From: Gemmatimonadota bacterium
GTDB taxonomy: Bacteria; Gemmatimonadota; Gemmatimonadetes; Gemmatimonadales; Gemmatimonadaceae
Length of the DNA: 64,000 bases
Reading direction: 5' to 3'
Assembly: GCA_016719105.1 (NCBI GenBank)
Contig: JADKAQ010000014.1
Coordinates: 124,001 to 188,000 of the forward strand
The position numbers and the translations under genes are program-made. Of the stretch, positions 63,803 to 64,000 are shown piece after piece (positions within the stretch are counted from its first letter, which is position 1; each line of letters opens with the position of its first letter). The notes below the pieces were generated by a model, which was given only the letters and a program-made list of their open reading frames with translations, did not search any database and had not been told where the DNA came from.

Positions 63803-64000
63803 CGGCGTATTCCGCGAGTTGGACAGCCGGGGGGGCGGCAGGGTTGCGGGGAATCTCGGGGGAAGCGCGCCGTGTGGCGAGGGGTGGGGACGAACCGCCA
63901 CGATAGGGTGGCGCCTTGCGACCCCGCCACTGCCCTGCCTACTTCGAAGGATGATCTCCGCCCTCGCTCCCGCTCGCGCCTCGGCGCGCACTCCCCGCCC

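Overview
The window is GC-rich, densely coded bacterial chromosome. The organism is most likely a member of Gemmatimonadota or a close relative. The support is a high-GC genome with a SusC/SusD pair, an ADOP-type ABC permease, many secreted and lipoprotein hydrolases, an LVIVD-repeat protein and a DUF305 protein. No rRNA, tRNA or CRISPR array was seen. The octamer CGTTAGGC, usually read as X-TTA-GGC (Leu-Gly), recurs throughout the host DNA.

The central object is an integrated mobile element of about 19.3 kb (2450-21770). It sits inside queG, the epoxyqueuosine reductase gene. A large serine recombinase cut queG within the codons of its second 4Fe-4S motif. The element brings its own in-frame 3' end, so a 412-aa chimeric QueG is still encoded (1648-2886). 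The displaced host 3' end lies at the far junction (21771-22090). Joining 1648-2449 to 21771-22090 restores an uninterrupted 373-aa queG. Both junctions share CCAGGA, and the element arms form an inverted repeat centred on the CA in that core.

Element layout from left to right: recombinase (4571-2430, with its 3' end antisense to the new queG tail), a small coupled ORF, a mobilisation module (three small minus-strand genes, a candidate oriT, and a MobA/MobL-type relaxase), then a minus-strand five-gene defence-like operon. That operon runs AlbA_2/GHKL regulator, DUF499-type ATPase, 143-aa protein, DUF1156-type DNA methylase, and PLD-SNF2 helicase. Next come a nucleotidyltransferase, an HD-domain dGTPase, and an 8-bp tandem repeat near the right end. 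I read it as a mobilisable island carrying a restriction-like anti-phage cassette plus a nucleotide-depletion pair.

Host flank, left: ABC permease end, FMN reductase, small membrane protein, and the gene preceding queG. Host flank, right: a secreted DUF6683-like protein, MFS exporter with divergent LysR regulator, DUF2306 protein overlapping a Ser/Thr kinase, DUF480 protein, two-domain glyoxalase-type protein, Tat-exported epimerase, secreted zincin-like proteins, M16 peptidase pair, TMEM175-like channel, CocE/NonD hydrolase, serine beta-lactamase-like hydrolase, ProX-type deacylase, gamma-glutamyltransferase-like protein, SusD/SusC pair, two S51 peptidases and an amidase. A tight cluster follows (PrpD, acyl-CoA dehydrogenase, CitE-like lyase, MaoC hydratase, CaiB CoA-transferase) whose content matches itaconate degradation clusters. 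The window ends with a VOC protein, the LVIVD protein and a DUF305 protein.

Eight genes, in both host and island, are each broken by a single-base change, seven of them in homopolymers of two or more bases. This pattern looks more like long-read assembly error than gene decay. Those genes are annotated over their full span with the shift point given.
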